This document shows positions 32,663 to 41,620 of a stretch of 47,854 nucleotides of DNA, piece after piece. The DNA is from an uncultured Ruminiclostridium sp. (GTDB lineage Bacteria; Bacillota; Clostridia; Oscillospirales; Ruminococcaceae). The translations under genes were made by a program, and so were the position numbers. The notes under the pieces were generated by a model. That model was not told the origin of the DNA. It searched no databases and saw only the letters and a list, made by a program, of their open reading frames with translations. The stretch lies in assembly GCA_944386545.1 (NCBI GenBank), contig CALXBK010000011.1, positions 1 through 47,854 of the forward strand, read 5' to 3'. Every line of letters starts with the position of its first letter. The first letter of the stretch is position 1.

Positions 32663-34543
32663 TTAAATTTTACACAATACAACACCGTAGTCGAACGGCG
32701 AGAGCTTCAACTCATCATCCTCGCATTTATGCGGCTTGCGCAGGAATTGCGGAGAACGGAAGCCGTCCTTAAAGTATTCCTTGAGCTTGAATGTAGCGGG
32801 ATATTTTGATTTATTCAGGAACACCACAGCCGCCTGTCGGTTTATCTTATCAATTCGTGCAAATATACACCGTTCGGGTGTACATTCAAGAAAGAACATT
32901 TCTCCCTGTGCAAATGCGGGAGATGATTTTCTTATCTTTGCAAGCTCCTTTGTAAACTCGATAAGGCTGAGGTTTTCCCTGCCCCACGGATAGCCTCTCC
33001 TGTTGAAGGGATCCTTGTAGCCTTCAAGTCCCGCCTCGTCGCCGTAATATATACACGGCACGCCCGGCAGGAAGAATTGCAGTACCATAGCGCATTTAAG
33101 CAGAGAAATGCCGTAGGAATACTGTTCGGGGGTGAGATAACGCTCTGCCTGCCATTCTCTGTCGTGCCAGCCTACCTCCTCGCCCGCGAGCCTTGTCAAT
33201 ATTCTCTCGGTGTCATGGGTTGAGAGGAAATTCATCAGCATATCCGAGCAGGGCTTGGGATAATGCTCAAGTATCGTCATTATTCCGTCTGTGAACGCTC
33301 CCGCGTCGCCGTACTTGACATAATTTACGATAGCCTCCTTGAAGGGGTAGTTCATAACGCTGTCAAGCTGTCCTCCGATGAGGTAGCGGCGGCGTATGCC
33401 GTAGCTCTCCTTGTTGGAAGCGTCCTCCCAGACCTCGCCGTACACAATCTTATCGCTTCCCTTTGCCTTTACCGCCTTGCCTATGTTGTCAAGAAATTCA
33501 TCGGGAAGCTCGTCTGCGACATCAAGACGCCAGCCTCTTGCGCCCTTGTCTATCCAGCGCTGGAGAATACCGCCGTCGCCGCAGATATATTTTGTATAAT
33601 CGGGGTTATTTTCGTTTACATTGGGGAGCGTTGAAATTCCCCACCAGGATTCATAATCAAACGGATAGCGGGAGAAGCAGTACCAGTCCTTGTATTTGCT
33701 TTCGGGATCGTTGTATGCGCCCTCGCTTTGTCCGTATCTTCCGAATTTGTTGAAATAGATACTGTCTGCGCCCGTATGGGAGAACACGCCGTCAAGGATT
33801 ATGTCAATGCCGTACTCCTTTGCCTTTGTGCAAAGCTCCTCAAAGTCATCATCCGTGCCGAGCAGCGGATCGATATGCTCATAGCACGCAGTGGAATAAC
33901 GGTGGTTTTCGTGGGATTCAAAAATGGGGTTTAAATAAAGGCAGGTTACACCAAGCTCGCTTAAATACGGGAGCTTTTGCATAATGCCCTTAAGATCGCC
34001 GCCTAAAAAGTCATTATTGCGGATTATTCCCTTGTCGTCAGGTCTGAAATAGGGGGTATCAAACCAGTTTTCGTGTATAACTCTGTCCTTCGGTACATTG
34101 GGGTGTTCTTCACCGCTGCGGCAAAATCTGTCGGGAAATATCTGATACATAATTCCGCCCTTTATCCAGTCGGGAGCATACATATCCTTATCAAAAACGG
34201 TAAGCTGAAACAGCTCGCCGTTGTCAAGCGCCCCGTACCTCACTCCGCCGCGCTTTATGTAGCGGCGGTTACCGTCCAGCATGAGGAAGAAATAATAGTG
34301 ATGAAGCCCCGTATGCTGAGGGTTAAAGGTGCAGGTAAACACATTGAAGCCGGTAGACGTATCCTTAAGCGTCAGCGGAATAAAACGCTCCTTTTCGCCC
34401 GGTCTGAACATTACGAGCGTAGGATCGGCAACATTCCATTCCTTTGGAAACCTCAGCGAAAATGTGCCCGGCTGATAAAGTCTTACTGCTCCGAACGGGC
34501 TTTTGTAATTCATATCAAAGCAGTCATATATCGGAGTATCCAT
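32663..34543 (-). CDS. GH13 alpha-glycosidase (neopullulanase/cyclomaltodextrinase type)
   Basis: 626 residues from ATG 34543 (SD AAAGGGAAG). An N-terminal beta-sandwich (about 1-125; early-set/CBM34-like) is followed by a (beta/alpha)8 barrel starting IMYQIFPDRFCRSG. GH13 catalytic residues are in GWRLDVADE (nucleophile Asp, about 338), YGEVWEDA (acid/base Glu, about 367) and STHDTER (Asp, about 442); DGVFSHTGADS gives the His/Asp of region I. There is no signal peptide, so it acts in the cytoplasm on imported malto-oligosaccharides or glycogen limit dextrins. It lies downstream of glycogen phosphorylase, which fits glycogen or starch turnover. Confidence 0.88.
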   Translation of the reverse strand: MDTPIYDCFDMNYKSPFGAVRLYQPGTFSLRFPKEWNVADPTLVMFRPGEKERFIPLTLKDTSTGFNVFTCTFNPQHTGLHHYYFFLMLDGNRRYIKRGGVRYGALDNGELFQLTVFDKDMYAPDWIKGGIMYQIFPDRFCRSGEEHPNVPKDRVIHENWFDTPYFRPDDKGIIRNNDFLGGDLKGIMQKLPYLSELGVTCLYLNPIFESHENHRYSTACYEHIDPLLGTDDDFEELCTKAKEYGIDIILDGVFSHTGADSIYFNKFGRYGQSEGAYNDPESKYKDWYCFSRYPFDYESWWGISTLPNVNENNPDYTKYICGDGGILQRWIDKGARGWRLDVADELPDEFLDNIGKAVKAKGSDKIVYGEVWEDASNKESYGIRRRYLIGGQLDSVMNYPFKEAIVNYVKYGDAGAFTDGIMTILEHYPKPCSDMLMNFLSTHDTERILTRLAGEEVGWHDREWQAERYLTPEQYSYGISLLKCAMVLQFFLPGVPCIYYGDEAGLEGYKDPFNRRGYPWGRENLSLIEFTKELAKIRKSSPAFAQGEMFFLECTPERCIFARIDKINRQAAVVFLNKSKYPATFKLKEYFKDGFRSPQFLRKPHKCEDDELKLSPFDYGVVLCKI

Positions 34544-34613
34544 ATTATCTTCCCTTTCTTTGCATAGCTGCAAGCTCTTAAAGCCGCGTTTTCGGCAGGG
34601 TTCAAAAACGGCT

Positions 34614-34643
34614 TTTGGCAAGCCGTATTTTCAGCTTGCCAAA
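34614..34643 (-). terminator. Stem-loop after glgP
   Basis: TTTGGCAAGC (34614-34623) pairs with GCTTGCCAAA (34634-34643) over 10 bp. On the minus strand a TTTTT run follows after AGCCG. It could be a partial terminator allowing read-through into the GH13 gene. Confidence 0.5.
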
Positions 34644-34674
34644 TCATCGCCAATAATAGTATTTCTGACGCAGA

Positions 34675-37074
34675 TTATATCAGCTTCCAAATATCCCTTG
34701 CATAGTCCGTAACAGCACGGTCGGCAGAGAAGATACCCGCAGAAGCGATATTTGTAAGCGACATCTTGTTCCAGAGGAGCTTATCCTTGTAAATCTCGCT
34801 TGCCTTTGCCTGTATTCCTCTGTAGCTGTCAAAGTCTGCAAAGCACATATATCTGTCCGTGTTGCGCAGAGTTGCGGCAAGCTCGTCAAAGGTTGCGCCG
34901 TTTATGCCCTTGTACATTTTGTCGATAACAGCCTTGATTACCGCATGGTTGTTGTAATAGTCGGCAGGCTTGTAGCCCTCCGCCTTGAGCTGATTAACCT
35001 CAGGCGTGCTCATACCGAAGATAAAGACGTTATCATCACCTACAGCCTCGTTTATTTCAACGTTTGCGCCGTCGTAAGTGCCCATTGTTATTGCACCGTT
35101 GAGCATAAGCTTCATGTTACCCGTACCCGAAGCCTCAGTACCTGCCAGAGAAATCTGCTCGGAAATCTCACTTGCGGGCATGAGAAGCTCAGACAGCGTT
35201 ACCTTATAGTCCTCAAGAAATATAACGGACAGCTTATCGGAAAGCTTGGAATCTTTCTTCAGCTCCTCACCCAGACACCAGATCATCTTGATTATCTGCT
35301 TTGCCATGTAGTAGCCGGGAGCCGCCTTTGAAGCAAAGATATAGGTCTTGGGAACAAAATCCGCGTTGGGATTGTTCTGAAGATAGATATAATCTGCAAT
35401 GATGTTCATTGCGTTGAGCTGCTGACGCTTATACTCATGCAGACGCTTTACCTGAACATCGAAAATGCTGTCAACGTTAAGCTTTGTGCCGGTAGTGTTA
35501 AGCACATATTTTGCAAATCTTTCCTTGTTTTCTCTCTTGATTTCGCAGAGCCTTGTAAGTACGGATTCATCGTTTGCAAACTTCTTGAACTTTGCAAGCT
35601 CGGAAGCGTCCTTCTTGAAGCCCTCGCCTATGCACTCAACAAGGAGCTTTGTAAGTCCCTTGTTGGAGGAAAGCAGCCAGCGGCGGTATGCAATACCGTT
35701 GGTGACATTCTTGAAAGCTGTGGGATTAACGCTGTACTGGTCGTTGAATACGTCCTTTTTGATAATCTCGGAGTGGAGCTTGGAAACGCCGTTTACAGAG
35801 CTGCTTGCCGCACAGCAAAGGTTAGCCATCTTAACGCGGTTGTTGTGAATGATGGACATTCTTGTTACCTTTTCGCTGTCGCCGCCTGTCTTTTCCATAA
35901 GCTCAGCGCAGTAACGGTTGTTTATTTCAACGATAATAGAAAAAATTCTGGGAACAATTCTCTTCATAAGATCCACATCCCAGGTCTCAAGAGCCTCCGC
36001 CATTACGGTATGGTTGGTGTAAGCAAAGGTGTTGCGGATTATGTGCCATGCCTTATCCCAGTCATAGCCGCAGTCATCAAGCAAAATTCTCATAAGCTCA
36101 GGGATAGCAAGCGTCGGGTGAGTATCATTAATGTGGATAGCCACCTTCTCATGGAGATTTTCCAGCGTGCCGTACACATTCATGTGACGCATAACAATAT
36201 CGCCGACAGAAGCCGCACTCATAAAGTATTGCTGACGCAGACGGAGCGCTTTGCCCTCTAAGTGGTTATCATTTGGATACAGCACTTTTGTGAGCGAATG
36301 GGCTATGTTGTTTGCGCCCAGAGCCTTTGCATAATCTCCCTGGTTGAACATATTCATATCGAAAGACATGCTATCCGCACTCCATAAACGCAGCTTGGAA
36401 ACACCCTTTGAATCATATCCCGATACATACATATCATAAGGAATGGCTTTGATTTTGGTGTAGTTTACATGATTTACGCTGTGATACTCATCATCCCACT
36501 TCTCATAAACCTCGCCGTTAAAATGCACCTCAATGGACTGGTCGAATACGGGAACGAGCCATACTCTGCCGCCGGGAAGCCATTCGTCGGGAAGCTCGGT
36601 CTGCCAGCCATCAATGATTTTCTGCTTGAAGATGCCGTATTCGTAAAGAATTGAATATCCCGTTGCAGGGAAATCACAGGTTGCAAGTCCGTCAAGATAG
36701 CAAGCCGCAAGTCTTCCGAGGCCTCCGTTGCCGAGTCCTGCGTCGGGCTCCTCCTCATAAATGTGATCGATTTTGACGTCGAGCTTCTTAAGTGCCTTTT
36801 CAACCTCATCCTGCATACCGAGGTTATAAAGGCTGGTCTTGAGCGAACGCCCCATGAGGAACTCCATAGAGATGTAATAAACCTGCTTTTTGCCGTTAGA
36901 GTTGCTGTTTGTCATAAACCTTGAGCGCTTCTCTTTGAGATAGTTTACCACTATCTTGGAGAGCGCCTTGTAAAGCTGGGTATGCGTTGCGTCGTTAGCG
37001 GTAACTCGGAAATCGTATTCAAGAACCTCCGACAATTTTTTTGTGATCTCTGCTTCGGTAAACGGTGATATCAT
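34675..37074 (-). CDS. glgP: Glycogen/starch/alpha-glucan phosphorylase
   Basis: GT35 enzyme that releases glucose-1-phosphate from glycogen or maltodextrin with PLP as cofactor. 799 residues, normal length. Visible motifs are the N-terminal YYISMEFLMGRSL, GNGGLGRLAACYLD, VAIHINDTHPTLAIPELMR, and the PLP site EASGTGNMKLMLNGA whose Lys (about residue 655) carries the cofactor. SD AAAGGG precedes ATG 37074. A strong promoter with an upstream inverted repeat suggests carbon-dependent control; the following gene is the GH13 enzyme. Confidence 0.95.
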   Translation of the reverse strand: MISPFTEAEITKKLSEVLEYDFRVTANDATHTQLYKALSKIVVNYLKEKRSRFMTNSNSNGKKQVYYISMEFLMGRSLKTSLYNLGMQDEVEKALKKLDVKIDHIYEEEPDAGLGNGGLGRLAACYLDGLATCDFPATGYSILYEYGIFKQKIIDGWQTELPDEWLPGGRVWLVPVFDQSIEVHFNGEVYEKWDDEYHSVNHVNYTKIKAIPYDMYVSGYDSKGVSKLRLWSADSMSFDMNMFNQGDYAKALGANNIAHSLTKVLYPNDNHLEGKALRLRQQYFMSAASVGDIVMRHMNVYGTLENLHEKVAIHINDTHPTLAIPELMRILLDDCGYDWDKAWHIIRNTFAYTNHTVMAEALETWDVDLMKRIVPRIFSIIVEINNRYCAELMEKTGGDSEKVTRMSIIHNNRVKMANLCCAASSSVNGVSKLHSEIIKKDVFNDQYSVNPTAFKNVTNGIAYRRWLLSSNKGLTKLLVECIGEGFKKDASELAKFKKFANDESVLTRLCEIKRENKERFAKYVLNTTGTKLNVDSIFDVQVKRLHEYKRQQLNAMNIIADYIYLQNNPNADFVPKTYIFASKAAPGYYMAKQIIKMIWCLGEELKKDSKLSDKLSVIFLEDYKVTLSELLMPASEISEQISLAGTEASGTGNMKLMLNGAITMGTYDGANVEINEAVGDDNVFIFGMSTPEVNQLKAEGYKPADYYNNHAVIKAVIDKMYKGINGATFDELAATLRNTDRYMCFADFDSYRGIQAKASEIYKDKLLWNKMSLTNIASAGIFSADRAVTDYARDIWKLI

Positions 37075-37117
37075 AATTTTTCCCTTTCTGTAATTGCTCC
37101 TTCACTCTGTCACTACA

Positions 37118-37146
37118 ATTATACAGCATTTTTTTCGGGTATTCAA
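37118..37146 (-). promoter_or_regulatory. glgP promoter
   Basis: Minus strand TTGAAT (37141-37146), 17-bp spacer, TATAAT (37118-37123), about 45 nt before the start codon. Confidence 0.8.
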
Positions 37147-37174
37147 GGAGTATATTGACTTTTTGTAAATTATA

Positions 37175-37199
37175 AGGTGAATTTGCACTAATTTCACCT
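37175..37199. promoter_or_regulatory. Inverted repeat upstream of the glgP promoter
   Basis: AGGTGAA (37175-37181) and TTCACCT (37193-37199) form a 7-bp dyad with an 11-nt centre, about 30 bp upstream of the -35. The position suits an activator site; no factor is identified. Confidence 0.35.
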
Positions 37200-37315
37200 A
37201 CAAAATTTGTTAAAAATAACAACGTTTTAAGCTATGCAAACAACATTAAACGAAAAAATAAAATTTAAATGTACACTTATGTTGATTATTTGACGATACC
37301 TTGAGGTTTTCAAGG

Positions 37316-37981
37316 CTATTTTTTTATTTTCAAGGCTTTCAATATGTCTTTTTTATCTTTTTCCTTTGTCAGCACCAAAAGCCTGTCCCCGATTTCAAGA
37401 GTTGTCTGACCTCTGGGGATTATCAGCTCGGTTTCGTTGCGTATAATGGAAATAATATTAAGGGTAAGCGGTATATCCATTTGCATAAGCGGCACGCCCG
37501 TAAGAACAAAGCTCTCGTCCAGCACAAGCTCAAACACTCCCGCATCTCCCGCTCCCAACGGCAGAAGCTCCTTTATTTTACCGCTGTCAGCCTCTCTTTC
37601 AAGCTGTCCCGTAATATTATCCGTGGAATTAACCACTATATCTATGCCGAGTTGCTTTAGGGCGGCTACATTTTTAGGATTATTGACCTTTGCGATAGTT
37701 TTTTTAACTTGATACAAACGCTTTGAAAGCTGACAGGCAACAAGATTGTCCTCATCCTTTCCTGTCACGGCGATAACGCAGTCCGCGTCCGCCGCACCTG
37801 CCTGTTCAAGCACCGACACGCTGGTGCCGTCGCCCTTTATGACAGTTATATTCAAATCGTTCGCAAATTTTCTGCAAGCCTCTTTGTCTATTTCAATCAC
37901 CGAAACACCGTGTCCCTTTTCAAGCAGAGCTTTGGTGAGATAATATCCTATTTTTCCGCCGCCGATAATAACCGAATGCAT
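37316..37981 (-). CDS. TrkA-type NAD-binding/RCK protein (first of two)
   Basis: Cytoplasmic gating subunit of a K+ transporter. From ATG 37981 (SD AGAGGTG) 221 residues: an RCK_N Rossmann domain with GGGKIGYYLTKALLEKGH (about 6-23), the acidic EID after strand 2, AVTGKDEDNLVACQL, and an RCK_C domain (about 140-215). RCK_C domains may bind c-di-AMP. It is 19 nt downstream of a second TrkA gene. The membrane partner (TrkH/KtrB) is not in the window. Confidence 0.85.
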   Translation of the reverse strand: MHSVIIGGGKIGYYLTKALLEKGHGVSVIEIDKEACRKFANDLNITVIKGDGTSVSVLEQAGAADADCVIAVTGKDEDNLVACQLSKRLYQVKKTIAKVNNPKNVAALKQLGIDIVVNSTDNITGQLEREADSGKIKELLPLGAGDAGVFELVLDESFVLTGVPLMQMDIPLTLNIISIIRNETELIIPRGQTTLEIGDRLLVLTKEKDKKDILKALKIKK

Positions 37982-38000
37982 CAGTACACCTCTTTCCAAA

Positions 38001-38621
38001 TCATAGTATCTTTGAGAATATGAGCTTGTCGCCCTCTCTCATTACTACATCGTAGTTTTCAACCGTGCGCATTATTCCGTCAGCGCCGATAATGGCAAAC
38101 AGCCGTTCATTATCCTCAAACTGTATCTCGCTCGCAGGCTCGTCAATGTATTCCTTTGGTATGTCCATGGTTGTAAACCTAACCATGTGAGAGCCGAAGT
38201 TGATATACCTCTCATCAAGCATGGGCTTCACCGCAGAGCATATTGCTTCAACGGTCAGCCTTGTGGGAGATACCGTTTCCAGTCCGAAGTGCGAGAAAAT
38301 ATCTCCCCTTTCAGGGTCAAGAATACGAGTTATTACCTTGGGTATTCCGTAAATCTCCTTTGCAAGCTGAGCAACCATTATATTGGTGTTGTCGTCACCC
38401 GTTACAGCACACACGACATCACAGCTTTCTATGCCTGCCTTTTTGAGGTTATCCTGATCGATAGGCACTCCGCACAGGATACTGCCTCCGAAATCCTCGT
38501 CAAGCTGCATTTCCGAGTCGGAATTGCTCCTTGCTACTACCGACACATCGTGTCCCTCATCGACAAAGCTCATCGCAAGTCTGGCTCCGACCTTACCGCA
38601 GCCTACAACTAAAATATTCAT
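38001..38621 (-). CDS. TrkA-type NAD-binding/RCK protein (second)
   Basis: 206 residues with the Rossmann motif VVGCGKVGARLAMSFVDEGHDV (4-25), a VTGDDNTNIMVAQLAKE segment and a short RCK_C domain. Paralogous to the neighbouring TrkA protein; in Clostridia such CapA-like pairs often act with one TrkH channel. Its ATG overlaps the stop codon of the MBL-fold gene by one base (TGATG), so the two are translationally coupled. Confidence 0.85.
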   Translation of the reverse strand: MNILVVGCGKVGARLAMSFVDEGHDVSVVARSNSDSEMQLDEDFGGSILCGVPIDQDNLKKAGIESCDVVCAVTGDDNTNIMVAQLAKEIYGIPKVITRILDPERGDIFSHFGLETVSPTRLTVEAICSAVKPMLDERYINFGSHMVRFTTMDIPKEYIDEPASEIQFEDNERLFAIIGADGIMRTVENYDVVMREGDKLIFSKIL

Positions 38622-39451
38622 CAGAAATCAAGCTCCTCTCCGGCGTGCAGATACTGTATCTGATCGCCAAGCATTTGTTTCATTGTTTCGCACCCCTTTA
38701 CGCCTGTAGTGTGGCAGGCGTAAATATACCCTATATTGAGCTTTGACAGCTCCCTTGCGGTTTTTTCGGCAAGCGTTACCGAGGCTGTCTTACCTGCGCC
38801 CGTAAAGCCGAAGCCGCCGATTAGCGCACCAACAGGCACATCCCACATTGCTTTTGCGGTTTTTACCGCAAGCACAGCACCGTCCGCCGCACAATCGGTC
38901 AAAATAACCATCTCTCTGCGGCGGCTGTCCGGAAAGCACACCGCAAAAGCCTCGCCCAGTCCGTCATCAGGGATATATGTTCCGTTGCGCCTGACAAAGC
39001 GTTTTTCTCCCTCAACCGACTGCGAAAACGGCGTTTCGCGCCTTACAAGGAAAAAATCCTTACACACCTCGCAAAATCGGTCAAACCGCACGGTGTCATG
39101 CTTTTCGGATTTAAAAAAGGATGATGAAAGTCCCGTTTTTACTTTAAGCAGTCCTCGCTTTTCGGTCGTATCCGTTGCGGCAGGCAATGATATAAACAGT
39201 CTTGCCTGCGGGTTTAGCTTCATCAGCGGCTCAACGCCCCCGGTAAGCTCAGAACGGTTAGCGGGCAAAACAACAAAATCCGCCTGCTTTGCCGGTACTC
39301 CGAGCCGTTCTGCGTTGCTCATAAATAAAGCGGAGGCGCCTGTTCCGAATAAAATTTTAGCGCCGCCCTGCTCAATATAAAAGCAAAGCCCGTGTTCGGT
39401 AAAAAGCTTGTCGCTTACAGCCGAGTCATCAGAAAGAGAAATCAGTTTCAT
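38621..39451 (-). CDS. MBL-fold protein with lost metal motif (probable pseudo-enzyme)
   Basis: 276 residues aligning by eye with metallo-beta-lactamase-fold dihydropterin-type hydrolases: EHGLCFYIEQGGAKILFGTG, SNAERLGVPAKQADFVVL, LTGGVEPL and the C-terminal ACHTTGVKGCETMKQMLGD. However, the metal motif HxHxDH is replaced by PANRSELTGG (63-72), LFDTG reads LFGTG (34-38), and the second His (SHxG) reads TDCAADG. Only the final His remains. Frame and length are intact, so it is under coding constraint but is unlikely to bind two metals. It is translationally coupled to the TrkA genes, suggesting a ligand-sensing or scaffold role in K+ uptake control. Confidence 0.75.
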   Translation of the reverse strand: MKLISLSDDSAVSDKLFTEHGLCFYIEQGGAKILFGTGASALFMSNAERLGVPAKQADFVVLPANRSELTGGVEPLMKLNPQARLFISLPAATDTTEKRGLLKVKTGLSSSFFKSEKHDTVRFDRFCEVCKDFFLVRRETPFSQSVEGEKRFVRRNGTYIPDDGLGEAFAVCFPDSRRREMVILTDCAADGAVLAVKTAKAMWDVPVGALIGGFGFTGAGKTASVTLAEKTARELSKLNIGYIYACHTTGVKGCETMKQMLGDQIQYLHAGEELDF

Positions 39452-39489
39452 TCTACGCCCTCTGTATATTCTACGATTTAACGCTGAAA

Positions 39490-39512
39490 TGGCAGGAACA
39501 TAGCTCCTGCCA
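39490..39512 (-). terminator. Stem-loop after cheV
   Basis: TGGCAGGA (39490-39497) pairs with TCCTGCCA (39505-39512). It lies 22 nt after the cheV stop; the T run is weak, so it may be a partial terminator. Confidence 0.5.
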
Positions 39513-39533
39513 CAATTTTCATATCATGCTAAA

Positions 39534-40454
39534 TCAGCTTAAAATCTGAAGCAGTCTTTCAATAAGAGAACCTATCTGCGGCTTTGAGAACTGTTCGTCT
39601 GCGCCCACCGAGATTCCCTTTCGGTACATCTGCTCGTTTATAAGCGAGGAGAAAAGGAAAACGGGAATTTTCCTGAGCGTTTTATCGCTCTTTATCAGCT
39701 TCGTAAGATGGTGTCCGTCCATCTGCGGCATCTCTATATCGGTAATAACCGCCGCTATTCTTTCCGTTATATCGCCCTCATAGCCGGAGAAGGAAGAGAT
39801 GTAATCCCACGCCTCTTTTCCGTCACGGAAGGAGCGTATTTCCTTGAAGCCGATGTCGGAAAGGCTGTTTACAATCATTCGGTTAAGGAACTGCGAATCC
39901 TCTGCGATGACAATGTGCTTCTTTGCGGTTTCGGCGGTTGCAAAGGCGTTCTCCGCGCCCTGCAAATCAAGTCCCGCTGTCTGATTGAGGTCGGAAACTA
40001 TCTTCTCAAAGTCGAGAATTACAAGAATTTTTCCGTCCACCTTAGCTATACCGGTGGATATTCCCTTGCTCGGATCTGAGGATACATGAGGAGGCTTTTC
40101 AATGGAGGTCCAGCCTATGCGCTGTATGCCTTGCACCGAGCTTACATGAAATCCTATGTCAATACCGTTAAACTCGCAGATAATGAAAAGTCCTCTGCAA
40201 TTTTGCGGCTTTTCCGTACCGAGCACCTTATGAAGGTCTATAACCGTGATAAGCTTTTCTCTGGGCATAAACACGCCCTCTATCTCGGGAGAAGCCTGCG
40301 GCATCGGAACAAGCTCCTGCTCCATCATAATTTCGCGCACCTTGGCAATATTTATTCCATAGGTGTTGCCCGCTATGCTGAATTCGAGCAGTTCAAGCTC
40401 GTTTGTTCCGCTTTCAAGTAATATTTCGCTCTTTTTTTCGTTGTATGCCGACAT
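39534..40454 (-). CDS. cheV: Chemotaxis coupling protein CheV
   Basis: CheV joins chemoreceptors to CheA and can be phosphorylated for adaptation. The 306-residue protein has a CheW-like domain (about 18-160) and a receiver domain (about 178-306) with the acidic pair E185-D186, phosphoacceptor D239 in VITDIEMPQMDG and the conserved Lys in QFSKPQ. SD GGAGG and its own promoter are clear. No other chemotaxis or flagellar gene is in the window. A non-motility signalling role is possible, as several Ruminococcus-like genomes keep isolated cheV copies. Confidence 0.9.
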   Translation of the reverse strand: MSAYNEKKSEILLESGTNELELLEFSIAGNTYGINIAKVREIMMEQELVPMPQASPEIEGVFMPREKLITVIDLHKVLGTEKPQNCRGLFIICEFNGIDIGFHVSSVQGIQRIGWTSIEKPPHVSSDPSKGISTGIAKVDGKILVILDFEKIVSDLNQTAGLDLQGAENAFATAETAKKHIVIAEDSQFLNRMIVNSLSDIGFKEIRSFRDGKEAWDYISSFSGYEGDITERIAAVITDIEMPQMDGHHLTKLIKSDKTLRKIPVFLFSSLINEQMYRKGISVGADEQFSKPQIGSLIERLLQILS

Positions 40455-40493
40455 CTATGTATCCTCCGTAAAAGTTAATACTCACTATCTGTA

Positions 40494-40522
40494 ATTATAC
40501 ACCGTTTTGCCAAAAATGTAAA
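40494..40522 (-). promoter_or_regulatory. cheV promoter
   Basis: Minus strand TTTACA (40517-40522), 17-bp spacer, TATAAT (40494-40499), 40 nt before the start codon. Confidence 0.75.
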
Positions 40523-40589
40523 GCGTAAATATAAATATTCAGTTAAAGATAACCAACTTTTTTCATTCGATTTGGTAATATTGCACAAG

Positions 40590-41504
40590 CTATCCTATAA
40601 ATTCCTTTATAAGTGAATCCTCAGGAACTACATCAACGGGGAGCGCACTGCAAGCGTCCACAAATCTGCTGAGCTCACCGCTGTGCCTTGCCCTTTTTAC
40701 GCACTCGTCAAATTCGGGACAGAGCTGTAAAAGCACCGTCTTATACACGGGCAGCTCGTATGCGAAAAAGGTATCGACATCAAAATCCGCAAGCTCCTTA
40801 TACGGCATTATATAGCGGTTTTCGCCCCTTTGCACGCTTTCAAACTTTTCTAAGGTCTGGCTTAATTGCCTGCCCCGGAACAGCTTATCGCGGGAAAGTC
40901 TGCGAAGCAGTCTTATTTTTGACGGGTGAAGCTTTTCTCCGTTCGGCGCTTCTATGCGGGTTCTTACGCTGACATATATAAAGGTCGCCTTATCGTGCAG
41001 TGAGCCTGTCACCTGCGGATTTAATGCATGAATTCCCTCTATTATCACGACCGTGTTTCCGTCACAGCGCACTCTCGCACCTTGTCGGCGTGTTCTGTCG
41101 GAGAAATTGAACTTGGGCAGTCGCACCTCCTCGCCGCCGGCTAGCTTAAGCAAGTCCTTCTGCAAAAGCTCCGAATCTACCCTTTCGGGAGATTCAAGGT
41201 CGGTCACCTTACAAATATCGCCCGGCACGAAATAATCGTCCATCGAGATTACCACCGATTTGATGTTATACCCTGCAAGACGCTTTGCTATGCGGTAGGC
41301 GGTGGTAGTTTTGCCCGAGCCTGACGGCCCCGACAAAAGCACAAGCGGCTTTTCGGCGTGGCACTCGGCTATACTCTGCGCCGCCTTTTCGATATTCTCA
41401 CGGTATACTCTCTCACAGCTCTCCGCAAATTCAGCGGGATTTTGTGAAAGCCTGTTTATTTCTTCAAGAGTTATTGTCTTTATTGTCTTAGGGTTGTTCT
41501 GCAT
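40590..41504 (-). CDS. Uridine kinase-like nucleoside kinase (PRK/URK family)
   Basis: 304 residues. A helical N-terminal part (1-50) is followed by the P-loop GPSGSGKTTT (59-68), ISMDDYFVPGD with the catalytic Asp pair, LPKFNFSDRTR, VVIIEGIHALNPQ and the lid region RLLRRLSRDKLFRGRQ. This is the phosphoribulokinase/uridine kinase fold, in the subgroup often fused to a threonyl-tRNA synthetase-like domain in Firmicutes; here that domain is missing. Substrate (uridine/cytidine) is inferred from the family. It has its own promoter. Confidence 0.85.
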   Translation of the reverse strand: MQNNPKTIKTITLEEINRLSQNPAEFAESCERVYRENIEKAAQSIAECHAEKPLVLLSGPSGSGKTTTAYRIAKRLAGYNIKSVVISMDDYFVPGDICKVTDLESPERVDSELLQKDLLKLAGGEEVRLPKFNFSDRTRRQGARVRCDGNTVVIIEGIHALNPQVTGSLHDKATFIYVSVRTRIEAPNGEKLHPSKIRLLRRLSRDKLFRGRQLSQTLEKFESVQRGENRYIMPYKELADFDVDTFFAYELPVYKTVLLQLCPEFDECVKRARHSGELSRFVDACSALPVDVVPEDSLIKEFIG

Positions 41505-41532
41505 TTATCCTGCCCCTTTCCTGTTACAATAA

Positions 41533-41561
41533 ATATTAACATATTGCGGGGAATATTGCAA
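41533..41561 (-). promoter_or_regulatory. Candidate promoter of the kinase gene
   Basis: Minus strand TTGCAA (41556-41561), 17-bp spacer, TAATAT (41533-41538), about 30 nt upstream of the start. The -10 is less perfect. Confidence 0.5.
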
Positions 41562-41620
41562 GGGCTGTGAGGCAATTAACGGCGAGCCCCTTATTGAACA
41601 GGCTATGTATTGAAATTTGA

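Noticed and set aside
35437..36261. 274-codon plus-strand frame opposite glgP
   Set aside because: Antisense shadow of glycogen phosphorylase with no family motif or SD.
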